Shown: positions 1 through 8,676 of the stretch, in pieces
Position numbering within the stretch: position 1 is the first letter of the stretch
Layout of the letters: every line of letters begins with the position of its first letter
Assembly (NCBI RefSeq): GCF_017741935.1
Contig: NZ_JAGHMH010000006.1
Location: forward strand, 248,001-312,000
DNA: 64,000 nucleotides
Direction: 5' to 3'
Origin: Rhizobium sp. 16-449-1b
Lineage (GTDB): Bacteria > Pseudomonadota > Alphaproteobacteria > Rhizobiales > Rhizobiaceae
The notes under the pieces: model-generated
What the model saw: the letters and a program-made list of their open reading frames with translations, nothing else
The model's database searches: none
Told to the model about the DNA's origin: nothing
Position numbers and translations under genes: made by a program

Positions 1-142
1 GCGCAAGCACCGTAAGCACGACGTCTTTCGGCGTCGCCAGAAGGTTCTTGCGGACCCAGGCGGTGACGCCTTTTTGCCCCGCCGGAGCGGGTTCGGGCGA
101 CAACATGGTGGTTCGGACGAAGGAGTTCTTGGATACGGACAT
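1..142 (-). CDS. aapM: AapM, general L-amino acid ABC transporter permease (partial)
   Basis: Only the N-terminal 47 codons lie in the window; the gene continues past base 1. The reverse-strand reading begins [20 protein letters not shown] and runs into a basic stretch (WVRKNLL) like that preceding the first membrane span of AapM/BztC permeases. It starts 4 bases after the aapQ stop codon, which is the usual aapJQMP order of rhizobia. With AapQ it would form the inner-membrane channel of a broad-range L-amino acid importer. The identification rests mainly on gene order, because no diagnostic permease motif is inside the window. Confidence 0.85.
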   Translation of the reverse strand, partial: MSVSKNSFVRTTMLSPEPAPAGQKGVTAWVRKNLLATPKDVVLTVLA

Positions 143-146
143 CGTC

Positions 147-1352
147 TTATCTCTCCACCAGGGCCATCTTGGCGTTGAACCAGTTCATGAACAGCGAGGT
201 GAGGATGCTCAATCCGAGGTAGATGATACCCCAGATGCAGACGATCTCGATCGCCTGGCCGCTCTGGTTCATGATGGTGCCGCCGACCGCGACGAGGTCC
301 GAGAAGCCGATGGCGATCGCCAGAGACGAGTTCTTGGTGAGGTTGAGATACTGGCTCGTCAGCGGCGGGATGATGATGCGCATGGCCTGCGGCACGACGA
401 CGAGGCGCGTGACGCTGGAGGGATGCAGACCAAGCGCGCCGGCCGCTTCCGACTGGCCTTTCGGCACACCCCGGATACCGCCGCGAACGATCTCGGCGAT
501 GAAGGATGCGGTGTAGAAGGACAGCGCCAGGAACAGCGACATGAACTCGGGCCCGACAACCGAGCCGCCGGTGAGGTTGAACTTGCCGGCGACGGGAATG
601 TCGAAGGACATCGGCAGTCCCGATGCGAGGAAGGCCACGACGGGCAGACCGACGATGAGCCCGATCGACACCCAGATGGTGTGGAATGGCTTGCCGGTGG
701 CCGCCTGCCGCTTGTGCGCCCAGCGCGCCATGAAGATGACGGCGATGATCGCGATCACGAAGGCCGCCAGCACCGCGAGCATGCCGCTCTCGAAGATCGG
801 GCGAGGAAAGGCCAGGCCGCGATTGTTGAGGAACATGCTGAACGGCAGATGCAGTGATTCACGCGGCTGCGGCAGAACGGCGAGAACGCCGGAATACCAG
901 AAGAAGATGACGAGCAGCGGCGGGATGTTGCGGAACACCTCGACATAGATCTGGCACAGCTTGGCGATCAGCCAGTTGTGCGACAGGCGCCCGATGCCGA
1001 CGATGAAGCCGATGATGGTCGCCGTGATGATGCCGGTGATGGCCACCAGCATGGTGTTGAGGATGCCGACGACAAGCGCGCGTCCGTAGGTCGAATCGCT
1101 GGTGTAGGAGATCAGCGACTGGCCGATTTCGAAGCCGGCGCGGCCGCGCAGGAAGCCGAAGCCCGAGGCCGTGTTGCTGCGTGCGAGGTTGGCCGCGGTG
1201 TTGTGCGCGATCCACCAGACGAGGCCGACGAGTGCGACGACGGTGAGAACCTGGAAGAAGATGCCCCGATATTTCGGGTCGTTGAGTACGGACCGGTAGT
1301 TCCAGCCGTTTTCGGATATGGGTGTGGTGTGAGCCGCCTCTTGCTGCGCCAT
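147..1352 (-). CDS. aapQ: AapQ, general L-amino acid ABC transporter permease
   Basis: Inner-membrane permease of the general amino-acid (Aap/Bzt) ABC importer, 401 residues, the usual family length. Hydrophobic spans are visible from about residue 35, then near 95-120, 140-165 and 190-245, with more in the C-terminal third. The cytoplasmic EAA loop that contacts the ATPase is seen as [13 protein letters not shown] near residue 300, followed by [13 protein letters not shown]. The ATG has an AAAGG-type ribosome site. It lies downstream of aapJ across a 97-base spacer holding a strong hairpin, and immediately upstream of aapM. Family knowledge: HisM/polar amino acid permeases work as heterodimers, here AapQ with AapM. 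Confidence 0.95.
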   Translation of the reverse strand: MAQQEAAHTTPISENGWNYRSVLNDPKYRGIFFQVLTVVALVGLVWWIAHNTAANLARSNTASGFGFLRGRAGFEIGQSLISYTSDSTYGRALVVGILNTMLVAITGIITATIIGFIVGIGRLSHNWLIAKLCQIYVEVFRNIPPLLVIFFWYSGVLAVLPQPRESLHLPFSMFLNNRGLAFPRPIFESGMLAVLAAFVIAIIAVIFMARWAHKRQAATGKPFHTIWVSIGLIVGLPVVAFLASGLPMSFDIPVAGKFNLTGGSVVGPEFMSLFLALSFYTASFIAEIVRGGIRGVPKGQSEAAGALGLHPSSVTRLVVVPQAMRIIIPPLTSQYLNLTKNSSLAIAIGFSDLVAVGGTIMNQSGQAIEIVCIWGIIYLGLSILTSLFMNWFNAKMALVER

Positions 1353-1403
1353 GCCGAGCCTTTCCCCTGTGTGCCCCTTTTAGGGCTTTTCTTTTTTGGA
1401 AGA

Positions 1404-1430
1404 CGGAAAGGCGGCTTGGCCGCCTTTCCG
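1404..1430 (-). repeat. Stable hairpin between aapJ and aapQ
   Basis: A perfect 12-bp inverted repeat (arm CGGAAAGGCGGC) closes on a 3-base loop. On the transcribed minus strand it is followed by A-rich rather than U-rich sequence, so it does not look like an efficient intrinsic terminator for the aap operon. Position just after the binding-protein gene suggests a 3'-end stabiliser or partial attenuator that keeps aapJ mRNA more abundant than the permease mRNA. That role is inference. Confidence 0.75.
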
Positions 1431-1449
1431 GGCTTTCATATGGGGCCGA

Positions 1450-2475
1450 TTAGCGGACCGGAGGTGCGTACTGGATGCCGCCCTTGTTCCACAGCGCGTT
1501 CAGGCCGCGAGCGATCTTCAGCGGGCTGCCCTGGCCGATGTTGCGCTCGAAGATTTCGCCGTAGTTGCCGACGCCCTTGATGACGTTTGCAGCCCAGTCG
1601 TTGGTGAGACCGAGATCGGTGCCGATCTTGGTGTCAGCCTCGGAGCCGAGGAAGCGCTTGATGTCAGGGTTCGGCGAGTTCTTCATCTCGTCGACATTGG
1701 CCTGGGTGATGCCGAACTCTTCAGCATTGATCAGCGCGTAAGCCGTCCAGGAAACGATGTCGAACCACTGGTCGTCGCCCTGGCGAACGGCCGGGCCGAG
1801 CGGCTCCTTGGAGATGATCTCAGGCAGGATCATGTGCTCGTCGGGGTTCTTCAGCGTCAGACGCAGCGAGTAGAGGCCGGACTGGTCGGTGGTGTAGACG
1901 TCGCAACGGCCCGAATCATAGGCTGCGTTGACTTCCTCAAGCTTTTCGAAAACCACCGGATTGTACTGCAGGTTGTTGGCCTTGAAGTAGTCGGCGAGGT
2001 TGAGCTCGGTCGTCGTGCCGGACTGTACGCAGATGGCAGCGCCCGAAAGCTCGAGAGCCGACTTCACGTTCAGGCTCTTGCGAACCATGAAGCCCTGACC
2101 GTCGTAATAGGTGATCGGGCGGAAGTTGAAGCCGAGAGCGGTGTCGCGGTTGATGGTCCACGTCGTGTTACGCGACAGGACGTCGATTTCGCCGGACTGC
2201 AGCGCCGTGAAGCGCTCCTTGGCGTTGGTCGGCGTGTACTTTACCTTGGTCGGATCGCCGAAGACGGCGGATGCAACGGCCTTGCAGAAATCGACGTCGA
2301 AACCGGCCCAGTTGCCGGAAGCGTCAGGTGCCGCGAAACCGGTCAGACCGGTGTTGACGCCGCACTGAACGAACCCTTTTGCTTTTACGTCCCCGAGCGT
2401 CGTCGCCGAAGCTGCCGAAGCGCCAAGTGCGAAGACTGCTGCGCCAATGGCGACCGACAGAAGCTTAATCTTCAT
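1450..2475 (-). CDS. aapJ: AapJ, periplasmic L-amino acid-binding protein
   Basis: Periplasmic solute receptor (SBP family 3) of the Aap importer. The chosen ATG gives 341 residues; an in-frame TTG three codons upstream is disfavoured because the GGTTGGGAA ribosome site lies between them. Residues 1 to about 23 form a signal peptide (basic start, hydrophobic core, ASAASA). The mature part shows typical family features: CGVNTGLTGF, WAGFDVDFCKAVA, the RNTTWTINRD segment and CVQSGTTTE. It is first in the operon, followed by the hairpin and then aapQ and aapM. Aap is known in Rhizobium leguminosarum as a broad amino-acid importer under Ntr control; no clear sigma-54 promoter was found here. Confidence 0.95.
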   Translation of the reverse strand: MKIKLLSVAIGAAVFALGASAASATTLGDVKAKGFVQCGVNTGLTGFAAPDASGNWAGFDVDFCKAVASAVFGDPTKVKYTPTNAKERFTALQSGEIDVLSRNTTWTINRDTALGFNFRPITYYDGQGFMVRKSLNVKSALELSGAAICVQSGTTTELNLADYFKANNLQYNPVVFEKLEEVNAAYDSGRCDVYTTDQSGLYSLRLTLKNPDEHMILPEIISKEPLGPAVRQGDDQWFDIVSWTAYALINAEEFGITQANVDEMKNSPNPDIKRFLGSEADTKIGTDLGLTNDWAANVIKGVGNYGEIFERNIGQGSPLKIARGLNALWNKGGIQYAPPVR

Positions 2476-2854
2476 TTTTCCCAACCTTTTTCCGTTATCT
2501 TTTGTTTATTGTGGGAGCGTCGGCAGAAGCATGCAGACCCCCCAAAAGACCCGACACCCTCCCGGCGCGAGTTGGTCTATCACAGTCGGAAATGTCACCA
2601 CGGTCAAGTCTCGCGCCACAAGATTGCGTGATATTTCGGCAATTTGCTGAGCGCGGCTCACAAAATGAGCAATTGATTACCCAAAAGGCAGTGTTTGGCG
2701 AAAAAAATCGCGCAAACTCACTGATATATCTGGATAATTGCCGTACCGGCCGGTTCTCTCGGTCGACTTTACGTTACGTGAGCGGGGTTGACCGCGCCTC
2801 GGGAGAGGTCCAAGACTTCGGCAAAGTGCGTTCATTCCAAAGGCTTTATTAGAC
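2476..2854. other. Divergent intergenic region aapJ / metC
   Basis: About 380 bases without a credible gene separate the divergent aapJ and metC. They must hold both promoters. I looked for a sigma-54 signature (GG-N10-GC); the nearest candidate, around 2695-2715 (TTTGGCG, A-run, CGC), misses the required spacing by one base. I also looked for a SAM-II riboswitch before metC and did not recognise its conserved core. The region is more AT-rich than its neighbours around 2640-2750, as expected for promoters, but I cannot assign a -35/-10 pair confidently. Confidence 0.6.
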
Positions 2855-4045
2855 ATGACAGATAGAGACGGCCTGCTGCAAAACGCCGGCATCAATACCC
2901 GCCTTTCGCATATCGGCAATGACCCTTCCGACTATCATGGCTTCGTCAATCCGCCCGTCGTGCATGCGTCCACGGTGCTGTTTCCGAACGCCAAGGCGAT
3001 GGATCAGCGGGCGCAGAAATATACCTATGGAACGCGCGGAACGCCGACCACGGACGCTCTTTGCGAGGCGATCGACGCGCTCGAGGGATCGGCCGGAACG
3101 ATCCTCGTTCCGTCGGGTCTCGCAGCCGTCACCGTGCCGTTCCTGGCTTTCCTGTCGTCGGGCGACCATGCGCTGGTCGTCGATTCGGTCTATGGCCCGA
3201 CCCGCCATTTCTGCGACACGATGCTGAAGCGTCTAGGCGTTTCCGTCGAATATTACGATCCGGCCATCGGCGTCGGTATCGAGACGCTGATCAAGCCGAA
3301 CACCAAGCTGGTGCACACCGAGGCGCCGGGCTCCAACACCTTCGAGATGCAGGATATTCCTGCGATCGCCGCGATCGCGCACAAGCATGGCGCGGTGGTG
3401 ACGATGGACAATACCTGGGCGACACCGGTTTATTTCCGCCCGCTCGATTACGGCGTCGATATCTCGATCCACGCGGCGACGAAATATCCGTCCGGCCATT
3501 CCGATATTCTGATGGGCACGGTTTCGGCCAATGCCAAGCACTGGGAGCAGCTGCACGAGGCCAACATCACGCTCGGCATCTGCGGCGCGCCTGACGATGC
3601 CTACCAGATCCTGCGCGGCCTGCGCACCATGGGCGTGCGCCTTGAACGCCACTACGAGAGCGCGCTCACCATCGCCAAATGGCTGGAAGGCCACGAAGAC
3701 GTGGCCGCAGTGCTGCATCCGGCACTGCCGAGCTTCCCGGGCCACGAGCTCTGGAAGCGCGACTTCAAGGGCGCCAGCGGCATCTTCTCCTTCGTGCTGA
3801 AGGCAGATAGCCTGGCCGCCTTCAAGCCCAAGGCGCATGCTTTCCTCGATGCGCTGAGGATCTTCGGTCTCGGCTGGTCCTGGGGGGGCTTCGAGAGCCT
3901 GGCCGTCCACGTCAACCTGAACGACCGCCGCGTCACCAAGGCGCCGACCGAGGGGCCGGTGATCCGCCTGCAGATCGGTCTCGAGGATGTCGCCGATATC
4001 AAGCTCGATATCGAGCGCGGCTTCGCGGCCGCCAAGGCTGTCTGA
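2855..4045 (+). CDS. metC: Cystathionine beta-lyase (MetC-type, PLP-dependent)
   Basis: Cytosolic PLP enzyme of the Cys/Met metabolism family, 396 residues. Predicted to cleave cystathionine to homocysteine, pyruvate and ammonia in methionine synthesis. Visible motifs: YGTRGTPTTDAL near residue 55, the SGLAAVT segment near 90, DNTWATP near 187, and the cofactor-binding lysine K210 in HAATKYPSGHSD. The C-terminal region (LGWSWGGFESL near 340) is typical of the beta-lyase branch rather than cystathionine gamma-synthase. The ATG at 2855 has a modest AAAGG ribosome site. The gene is monocistronic, divergent from aapJ and convergent with the monooxygenase gene. The exact substrate within the family is inferred. 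Confidence 0.92.
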   Translation: MTDRDGLLQNAGINTRLSHIGNDPSDYHGFVNPPVVHASTVLFPNAKAMDQRAQKYTYGTRGTPTTDALCEAIDALEGSAGTILVPSGLAAVTVPFLAFLSSGDHALVVDSVYGPTRHFCDTMLKRLGVSVEYYDPAIGVGIETLIKPNTKLVHTEAPGSNTFEMQDIPAIAAIAHKHGAVVTMDNTWATPVYFRPLDYGVDISIHAATKYPSGHSDILMGTVSANAKHWEQLHEANITLGICGAPDDAYQILRGLRTMGVRLERHYESALTIAKWLEGHEDVAAVLHPALPSFPGHELWKRDFKGASGIFSFVLKADSLAAFKPKAHAFLDALRIFGLGWSWGGFESLAVHVNLNDRRVTKAPTEGPVIRLQIGLEDVADIKLDIERGFAAAKAV

Positions 4046-4057
4046 TCAGCGGCGCTG

Positions 4058-5209
4058 TCAGTCCATAGCGCGATAAGCGTAGATCCAGTCGAGATCCGCC
4101 GCGAGACTTTGCGGCGGCTTCAGAGAGAGAACGATATCACGCCCGATCCGGAATGGACCGCGGGCGTGATAGACGAACTGGTTGAACGCACCGCGCTGGC
4201 GCAGCCGGTTCACGCGCGGAACGCGATGCGCTTCGAACAGCGGCAGCGCTTCGGAAACAGGACGCTTGGCCAGGAACGACGCCAGTTCGTAGGCGTCTTC
4301 GATCGCCATTGCCGCACCTTGCGCTGCAAACGGCATCATCGCATGGGCCGCATCCCCGATCAGCACCGTATCGCGGCCGTTCTGCCACTTGCCGCGCGTC
4401 GCCTCGTAAAGCGGCCAGAAGGTCATCTCTCCGGATTTTTCAAACAGCGACAGCAACGCCGGGTTCCAGCGCGAGAAGCGGGCGAGCAACTGTTGGCGCT
4501 GCGCCTGCGTCGGCTGCGCCAGCCATTCGCGCGCGGCTGCGTGGCCAGTGGTGATCGCCACCATGTTGAAGCTGTCGGTCTCGCGCAGCGGGTAGGCCAC
4601 CAGATGCGCCGATGGTCCGAGAAAGGCCGAGACGCTCTCGCGGTTGAGGATACCCCGCGCATCCACCGCCGATACGGTGAAGCGATAGGCGATGTTGCCG
4701 GAAAAGCGCGAGGAGGGGCTGTCGGCGATAAGATCGCGCGTCTTCGACCACACGCCATCGGCGCCGATGATCACGCCGCCGGCGCGGGTGATCGCGGCGA
4801 TGTCGCCGCTTTCGATGCGCGAGCCGAGATGAAGCGTGCAGAGCGGATTGTCTTTGACTGCGGCAAGGAGCGCGCCTTGCAGGCTGGTGCGATGCAGCAC
4901 CCCGTAGGGCGCCTCCCAGCGAGCGCGGGCGGCGGGACCCGATGGCACGGCGGCCAGTTCATGCAGCGACGTGCCGGAGATCAGGCGAATGTTGTTCGGC
5001 TCGAGCCAGACCGGCGTCAACAGGTCGAGAACACCGAGCTTGTCGAGGATGCGCGACGCATTGGGCGATATCTGCAGTCCGGCGCCCACCTCGGTCAGCT
5101 CGGGCGCCTGCTCGAAGATCTCGGAGCGAATGCCATGCCTGGCGAGTGCCAGCGCCGCCGTCAGACCAGCGACGCCCGCTCCGATAATAGCGGCATGTTC
5201 GACCGACAT
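4058..5209 (-). CDS. FAD-dependent monooxygenase, salicylate-hydroxylase-like
   Basis: Group A flavin monooxygenase of 383 residues. The dinucleotide-binding GAGVAG is at residues 10-15 with the ribose-binding glutamate in EIFEQAPEL near 32. The central DG motif appears as GADGVWSKTR near 150, and the flavin-contacting GD motif as IGDAAHAMMPFAAQGA near 282-297. These are the fingerprints of enzymes that hydroxylate aromatic acids using NAD(P)H and oxygen. The substrate cannot be told from sequence. It lies downstream of the small zinc-finger gene on the same strand, about 43 bases away, so they may be co-transcribed. It ends 12 bases from the convergent metC stop. Confidence 0.88.
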   Translation of the reverse strand: MSVEHAAIIGAGVAGLTAALALARHGIRSEIFEQAPELTEVGAGLQISPNASRILDKLGVLDLLTPVWLEPNNIRLISGTSLHELAAVPSGPAARARWEAPYGVLHRTSLQGALLAAVKDNPLCTLHLGSRIESGDIAAITRAGGVIIGADGVWSKTRDLIADSPSSRFSGNIAYRFTVSAVDARGILNRESVSAFLGPSAHLVAYPLRETDSFNMVAITTGHAAAREWLAQPTQAQRQQLLARFSRWNPALLSLFEKSGEMTFWPLYEATRGKWQNGRDTVLIGDAAHAMMPFAAQGAAMAIEDAYELASFLAKRPVSEALPLFEAHRVPRVNRLRQRGAFNQFVYHARGPFRIGRDIVLSLKPPQSLAADLDWIYAYRAMD

Positions 5210-5252
5210 GGTCGATCCAATCTGTGTTTCGGTGAATTAAGCGACGTGTGAG

Positions 5253-5498
5253 TTAGGCGACCTGGAAATGGAAGACGCAGCCAGCCGGGTTAGTCTGAGT
5301 GGCCTTCAGTGCGCCGTTGAAGCGGTAGAGGGTCGAGCAGTAGGAACAGACCTTCTCGTTCTCGTCGCCCATGTCGATGAAGATATGCGGGTGGTCGTAG
5401 GGAACGGAGGCACCAGTGCACATGAATTCCTTCACGCCGACTTCGATGACACGGTGTCCGCCGTCGTTCTGGAAGTGGGGGATATTGTGACCGGCCAT
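5253..5498 (-). CDS. zf-CHCC zinc-finger domain protein (NDUFS6-like)
   Basis: An 81-residue cytosolic protein. It shows the CHCC zinc-finger layout: a cysteine at 27 (EFMCTGAS), the histidine in DHPHIFIDM, and the CSYC pair near 50-53 followed by STLYRF. In mitochondria the same fold is the NDUFS6 accessory subunit of complex I, and short stand-alone versions are widespread in alphaproteobacteria. A role linked to complex I assembly is family inference only. The ATG has a good GGAGATC ribosome site. It is divergent from the alpha/beta hydrolase and probably co-transcribed with the downstream monooxygenase. Confidence 0.85.
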   Translation of the reverse strand: MAGHNIPHFQNDGGHRVIEVGVKEFMCTGASVPYDHPHIFIDMGDENEKVCSYCSTLYRFNGALKATQTNPAGCVFHFQVA

Positions 5499-5684
5499 GA
5501 GGGATCTCCGAATGCCTTTGAAAACGTGCGCACCTTATAGTGCGTCGCCGGAAATGTGTCGAGCCAAAGGAGAGGCGCGCCCGATAGTTTTTGGAGGCGC
5601 TTTTGGACCGTGCTTTTTGATTGGGGCAGGGGTTCCCGTCAGCGGCCCGATAAAATATGGTCCCGGCAAAACAGGACTGCCCCG

Positions 5685-6470
5685 ATGAACTTGAATACGC
5701 CTGCCTTTTCGACCTTCGTGCACGACGGCCTCAACCTTTCCTATTTCGACGAGGGAAATCCCGAGGGGCCGCCGGTGCTGCTCATCCACGGCTTCGCCTC
5801 GACCGCCAGCGTCAACTGGGTCTACCCGGGCTGGCTGAAAACGCTGGGCGAGGCCGGATACCGGGTGATCGCCATGGACAACAGAGGCCACGGCGCAAGC
5901 GACAAGCCGCATGATTCCGAAGCCTATCGTCCGTGGATCATGGCGGCTGATTCCATCGCGCTGCTCGATCATCTCGGCATCCCGGAAGCCGACCTGATCG
6001 GCTACTCGATGGGCGCGCGCATCTCGGTCTTCGCGGCGCTCAGCAGGCCCGATCGCATCCGCTCGCTGGTGCTCGGCGGCCTCGGCATCGGCATGACCGA
6101 TGGTGTCGGCGATTGGGACCCGATCGCCGATGCGCTGCTGGCGCCGTCGATCGATGGCGTCACCCATGCGCGCGGCCGCATGTTCCGTGCCTTCGCCGAG
6201 CAGACGAAGAGCGACCGCCAGGCGCTCGCCGCCTGCATCAGGGGATCGCGCGATCTGGTCGAGAGAAGCGACATGGCGAAGATCGAGGCGCCGACGCTGG
6301 TCGCCGTCGGAACCAAGGACGATATTGCCGGCTCTCCGCAGGAACTGGCGGCGCTGATGCCGGATGCCCGCGCGCTCGATATCCCCGGCCGCGACCACAT
6401 GCTTGCCGTCGGCGACAAGGTGTTCAAGGCGGCCGTTCTCGACTTTTACGCGGAACTCTCCGCCCGGTGA
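5685..6470 (+). CDS. Alpha/beta hydrolase
   Basis: A 261-residue alpha/beta-hydrolase-fold enzyme. The oxyanion-hole region reads LLIHGFAS, the nucleophile elbow is GYSMGA with Ser108, and the catalytic histidine is in GRDHMLAV near residue 242. A DNRGHGASDKP stretch near 65 is typical of haloperoxidase or esterase-like members. The ATG chosen (MNLNTPAF) matches the start of the conserved fold; the open frame extends 43 codons upstream without family-like sequence. No signal peptide is seen, so it is probably cytosolic. The substrate is unknown. The gene appears monocistronic. Confidence 0.85.
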   Translation: MNLNTPAFSTFVHDGLNLSYFDEGNPEGPPVLLIHGFASTASVNWVYPGWLKTLGEAGYRVIAMDNRGHGASDKPHDSEAYRPWIMAADSIALLDHLGIPEADLIGYSMGARISVFAALSRPDRIRSLVLGGLGIGMTDGVGDWDPIADALLAPSIDGVTHARGRMFRAFAEQTKSDRQALAACIRGSRDLVERSDMAKIEAPTLVAVGTKDDIAGSPQELAALMPDARALDIPGRDHMLAVGDKVFKAAVLDFYAELSAR

Positions 6471-6670
6471 CATCCGGGGCGGGCGCGCAAGGATGATCGT
6501 TCACCAAAATGCGGAAATAGCGAAAAGCTGTTTCCGTCGCCCCATTTATATCAGCCGGATTTTGCCCTATATAGGGTGACACTCAAGCGCCAGTGGCGTG
6601 GCCGGATCGCGCGATCCGGCCGGAATACAATGCCCGGATGGAGTGCCATTCGGAAGACAAGGAGACCTCG

Positions 6671-7519
6671 ATGGTCGCGAAGTCAGACATTCGTCCTCTT
6701 GAGACCCAAGGTTCGCTCAAGGCGATGGACCCGATCTGGGATAGCCTGCGCGAGGAAGCGCGTCTTGCCGCCGAAGCCGATCCGGTGCTGGCGGCATTTC
6801 TGTATTCGACCGTGCTCAACCATCGCTCGCTCGAGGAATGCGTGATCTACCGCATCTGCGAGCGCCTTGATCATCCCGATATGCAGGCGATCCTGCTGCG
6901 CCAGACCTTCGACCAGATGCTGGCCGACTGGCCGGAATGGGGCGCCATCCTGCGCGTTGACATCCAGGCCGTTTACGACCGCGATCCGGCATGCCTGCGC
7001 TTCATGGAAGCGCTGCTCTACTTCAAGGGTTTCCACGCGCTGCAGACCCATCGCCTCGCGCACTGGCTGCTCAATCGCGGCCGCCGTGATCTGGCGCTCT
7101 ATCTGCAGAGCCGCTCGTCGAGCGTCTTCCAGACCGATATCAACCCGGCCGCCCGTATTGGCCGTGGCATCTTCCTCGATCACGCGACGGGCCTCGTCGT
7201 CGGCGAAACCGCCGTCATCGGCGACAACGTCTCGATCCTGCACGGCGTCACGCTCGGCGGGACCGGCAAGGAGGGCGCGGATCGCCATCCGAAGATCGCC
7301 AGCGGCGTGTTGATCGGCGCCGGCGCCAAGATCCTCGGCAATATCGAGATCGGTCATTGCTCGCGCATCGCCGCCGGCTCCGTCGTGCTGAAGGCGGTGC
7401 CGCCGAAGACGACGGTCGCGGGCGTACCCGCCAAGGTGGTCGGCACGGCCGGCTGTTCGGAACCATCCAGGCTCATGGATCAAGTGATCATGGATCAGGT
7501 GATGGGCGCCGACATCTAG
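6671..7519 (+). CDS. cysE: Serine O-acetyltransferase
   Basis: CysE makes O-acetylserine from serine and acetyl-CoA, the first committed step of cysteine synthesis. The product is 282 residues. The N-terminal helical SATase domain (WDSLREEARLAAEADP through FLYSTVLNH) is followed by left-handed beta-helix hexapeptide repeats from about residue 160: GRGIFLDHATGLVVGE, the HGVTLGGTGKEG cofactor region and the GAGAKILGNIEIG coil. The start is fixed by AAGGAGACCTCG just upstream; an in-frame ATG 11 codons earlier lacks a ribosome site. The tail after AKVVG is somewhat extended and contains a repeated MDQVIMDQVMG, a slight oddity. Confidence 0.95.
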   Translation: MVAKSDIRPLETQGSLKAMDPIWDSLREEARLAAEADPVLAAFLYSTVLNHRSLEECVIYRICERLDHPDMQAILLRQTFDQMLADWPEWGAILRVDIQAVYDRDPACLRFMEALLYFKGFHALQTHRLAHWLLNRGRRDLALYLQSRSSSVFQTDINPAARIGRGIFLDHATGLVVGETAVIGDNVSILHGVTLGGTGKEGADRHPKIASGVLIGAGAKILGNIEIGHCSRIAAGSVVLKAVPPKTTVAGVPAKVVGTAGCSEPSRLMDQVIMDQVMGADI

Positions 7520-7656
7520 GCGTTTTCGCGTCGCTCATAGCGACAACATGGCCTGAAGAACGGCGGGGAAAGCGGTGTCACTACCGGCTCCGCGCCTTTA
7601 CAGGCCCAACTTTCCCATGCAAAAAGCGGCCATTGAGACCGCTCAGGAGATGCAGT

Positions 7657-7860
7657 GTGAAGCCCGAAGAAATCAAGAAACTCGACGCCTATTTCAAACG
7701 CACGTTCAACCCGGAAATGATCGTCAAGGCACGTCCGCGCAAGAACGACTCCGCTGAAGTCTACATGGGCGAGGAATTTCTGGGCGTCGTCTACATCGAT
7801 GACGAGGACGGCGACCGCTCGTACAACTTCTCGATGGCGATCCTCGACGTCGACCTCTGA
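7657..7860 (+). CDS. DUF3126 family small protein
   Basis: A 67-residue acidic protein with a GTG start (KPEEIKKLDAYFKRTF), preceded by CAGGAGATGCA as ribosome site. The features FNPEMIVKARPRKNDSAEVYMG and VVYIDDEDGDRSYNF match the DUF3126 family, small proteins of unknown function kept across Rhizobiales. It lies 137 bases after cysE, and conservation of this neighbourhood is my recollection rather than something shown here. No signal peptide or membrane segment is visible. Confidence 0.85.
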   Translation: MKPEEIKKLDAYFKRTFNPEMIVKARPRKNDSAEVYMGEEFLGVVYIDDEDGDRSYNFSMAILDVDL

Positions 7861-7897
7861 TCCGGTCGCGAGCTTTGTCTCGCACCGATTGTGCCTG

Positions 7898-7915
7898 GGC
7901 CGCGACGTCGCGGCC
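7898..7915. repeat. 18-bp perfect palindrome GGCCGCGACGTCGCGGCC
   Basis: A perfect dyad between the DUF3126 and DUF3597 genes. It is followed directly by a TGGTCC-N5-GGACCA stem (about 7929-7945) and an imperfect dyad around 7973-7988. RNA from this interval would fold into a row of hairpins. No T-run follows the first palindrome, so it is not a textbook terminator. Confidence 0.7.
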
Positions 7916-8009
7916 TGGCCGAAATTGCTGGTCCGCTCTGGACCACCCGGTCTTGCGCCCCATCTTGGGCTTGAGCATGTGCTCGAGCGCCATCAAGGGG
8001 AAACCGGAC

Positions 8010-8444
8010 ATGGGTATTTTCGACAAGATCAAACACGCAATCTGGGGTGAGGCACACGCCGCCGAGGCAACGCCGGCCGCTGCACCTAAGATCGAGCCCG
8101 CGCAGGCGCCGATATCGCCCTCAGCCGCCCCGAGCCCGTCTCCGACCCCTGCACCCACATCGCCAGCCACTTCCGCGCCATCGACCTCGGTCGATATCGC
8201 CATGGTGCTCGACGCCGCCGTGAAGAAGAATGGCCAGAAGCTCGATTGGCGCCGCTCGATCGTTGATCTCATGAAGGCGGTGGGCATGGATGCGAGCCTC
8301 ACCGAGCGCAAGGAGCTGGCGACCGAGCTCGGCTATACCGGCGACAAGAACGACTCGGCGACGATGAACATGTTCCTGCACAAGGCACTTCTGAAGAAGC
8401 TGTCGGAAAATGGCGGCAAGGTTCCGGCCGATCTGCTCGACTGA
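8010..8444 (+). CDS. DUF3597 domain protein
   Basis: A 144-residue protein with three parts. A short amphipathic start (MGIFDKIKHAIWG) is followed by a Pro/Ala/Ser-rich linker at about residues 20-65, then a folded C-terminal DUF3597 domain (VLDAAVKKNGQKLDWRRSIVDLMKAVGMDAS and NMFLHKALLKKL). The C-terminal domain resembles the helical module seen in LysM-associated small proteins of Gram-negatives; function unknown. The ATG is preceded by AAGGGGAAACC. The gene follows a hairpin-rich spacer after the DUF3126 gene. Confidence 0.82.
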   Translation: MGIFDKIKHAIWGEAHAAEATPAAAPKIEPAQAPISPSAAPSPSPTPAPTSPATSAPSTSVDIAMVLDAAVKKNGQKLDWRRSIVDLMKAVGMDASLTERKELATELGYTGDKNDSATMNMFLHKALLKKLSENGGKVPADLLD

Positions 8445-8598
8445 TCGTCGTCGAGAAGTATTCGCGGCGCGCAACCGAGTTTTTGTTCAAAGCTTACGGT
8501 TGCGGCCGCCTGATATATTTTAGCGAAATCAATTAAAGACGTACGTCGCTCGGAAATCGGGCCAGAATTACAATTGTCGTCACAACCAATGATTGTTT

Positions 8599-8636
8599 TG
8601 CATTGCACAAAGTCGCTTGACTTCGTGTGCGGTGCA
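8599..8636 (+). promoter_or_regulatory. Phasin promoter with two TGC-N3-GCA dyads
   Basis: Two copies of TGC-N3-GCA are present, TGCATTGCA at 8599-8607 and TGCGGTGCA at 8628-8636. A TTGACT box at 8617-8622 lies between them, and a weak -10 (TAACGT or AACGTT) follows at about 8639-8645. The second dyad therefore sits between -35 and -10. TGC-rich dyads of this type are the known target of the polyhydroxyalkanoate repressor PhaR in alphaproteobacteria. Repression of this phasin gene by PhaR is inferred. Confidence 0.5.
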
Positions 8637-8676
8637 GCTAACGTTGTTCATAGACGCACGGCAAAGGAGGATAGTC

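Noticed and set aside
2476..2854. SAM-II riboswitch or sigma-54 promoter between aapJ and metC
   Set aside because: The SAM-II core was not recognisable, and the best GG/GC pair for sigma-54 has a spacer one base too long.
5556..5684. N-terminal extension of the alpha/beta hydrolase
   Set aside because: The 43 upstream codons are Arg/Trp-rich and unlike any signal peptide or family sequence.
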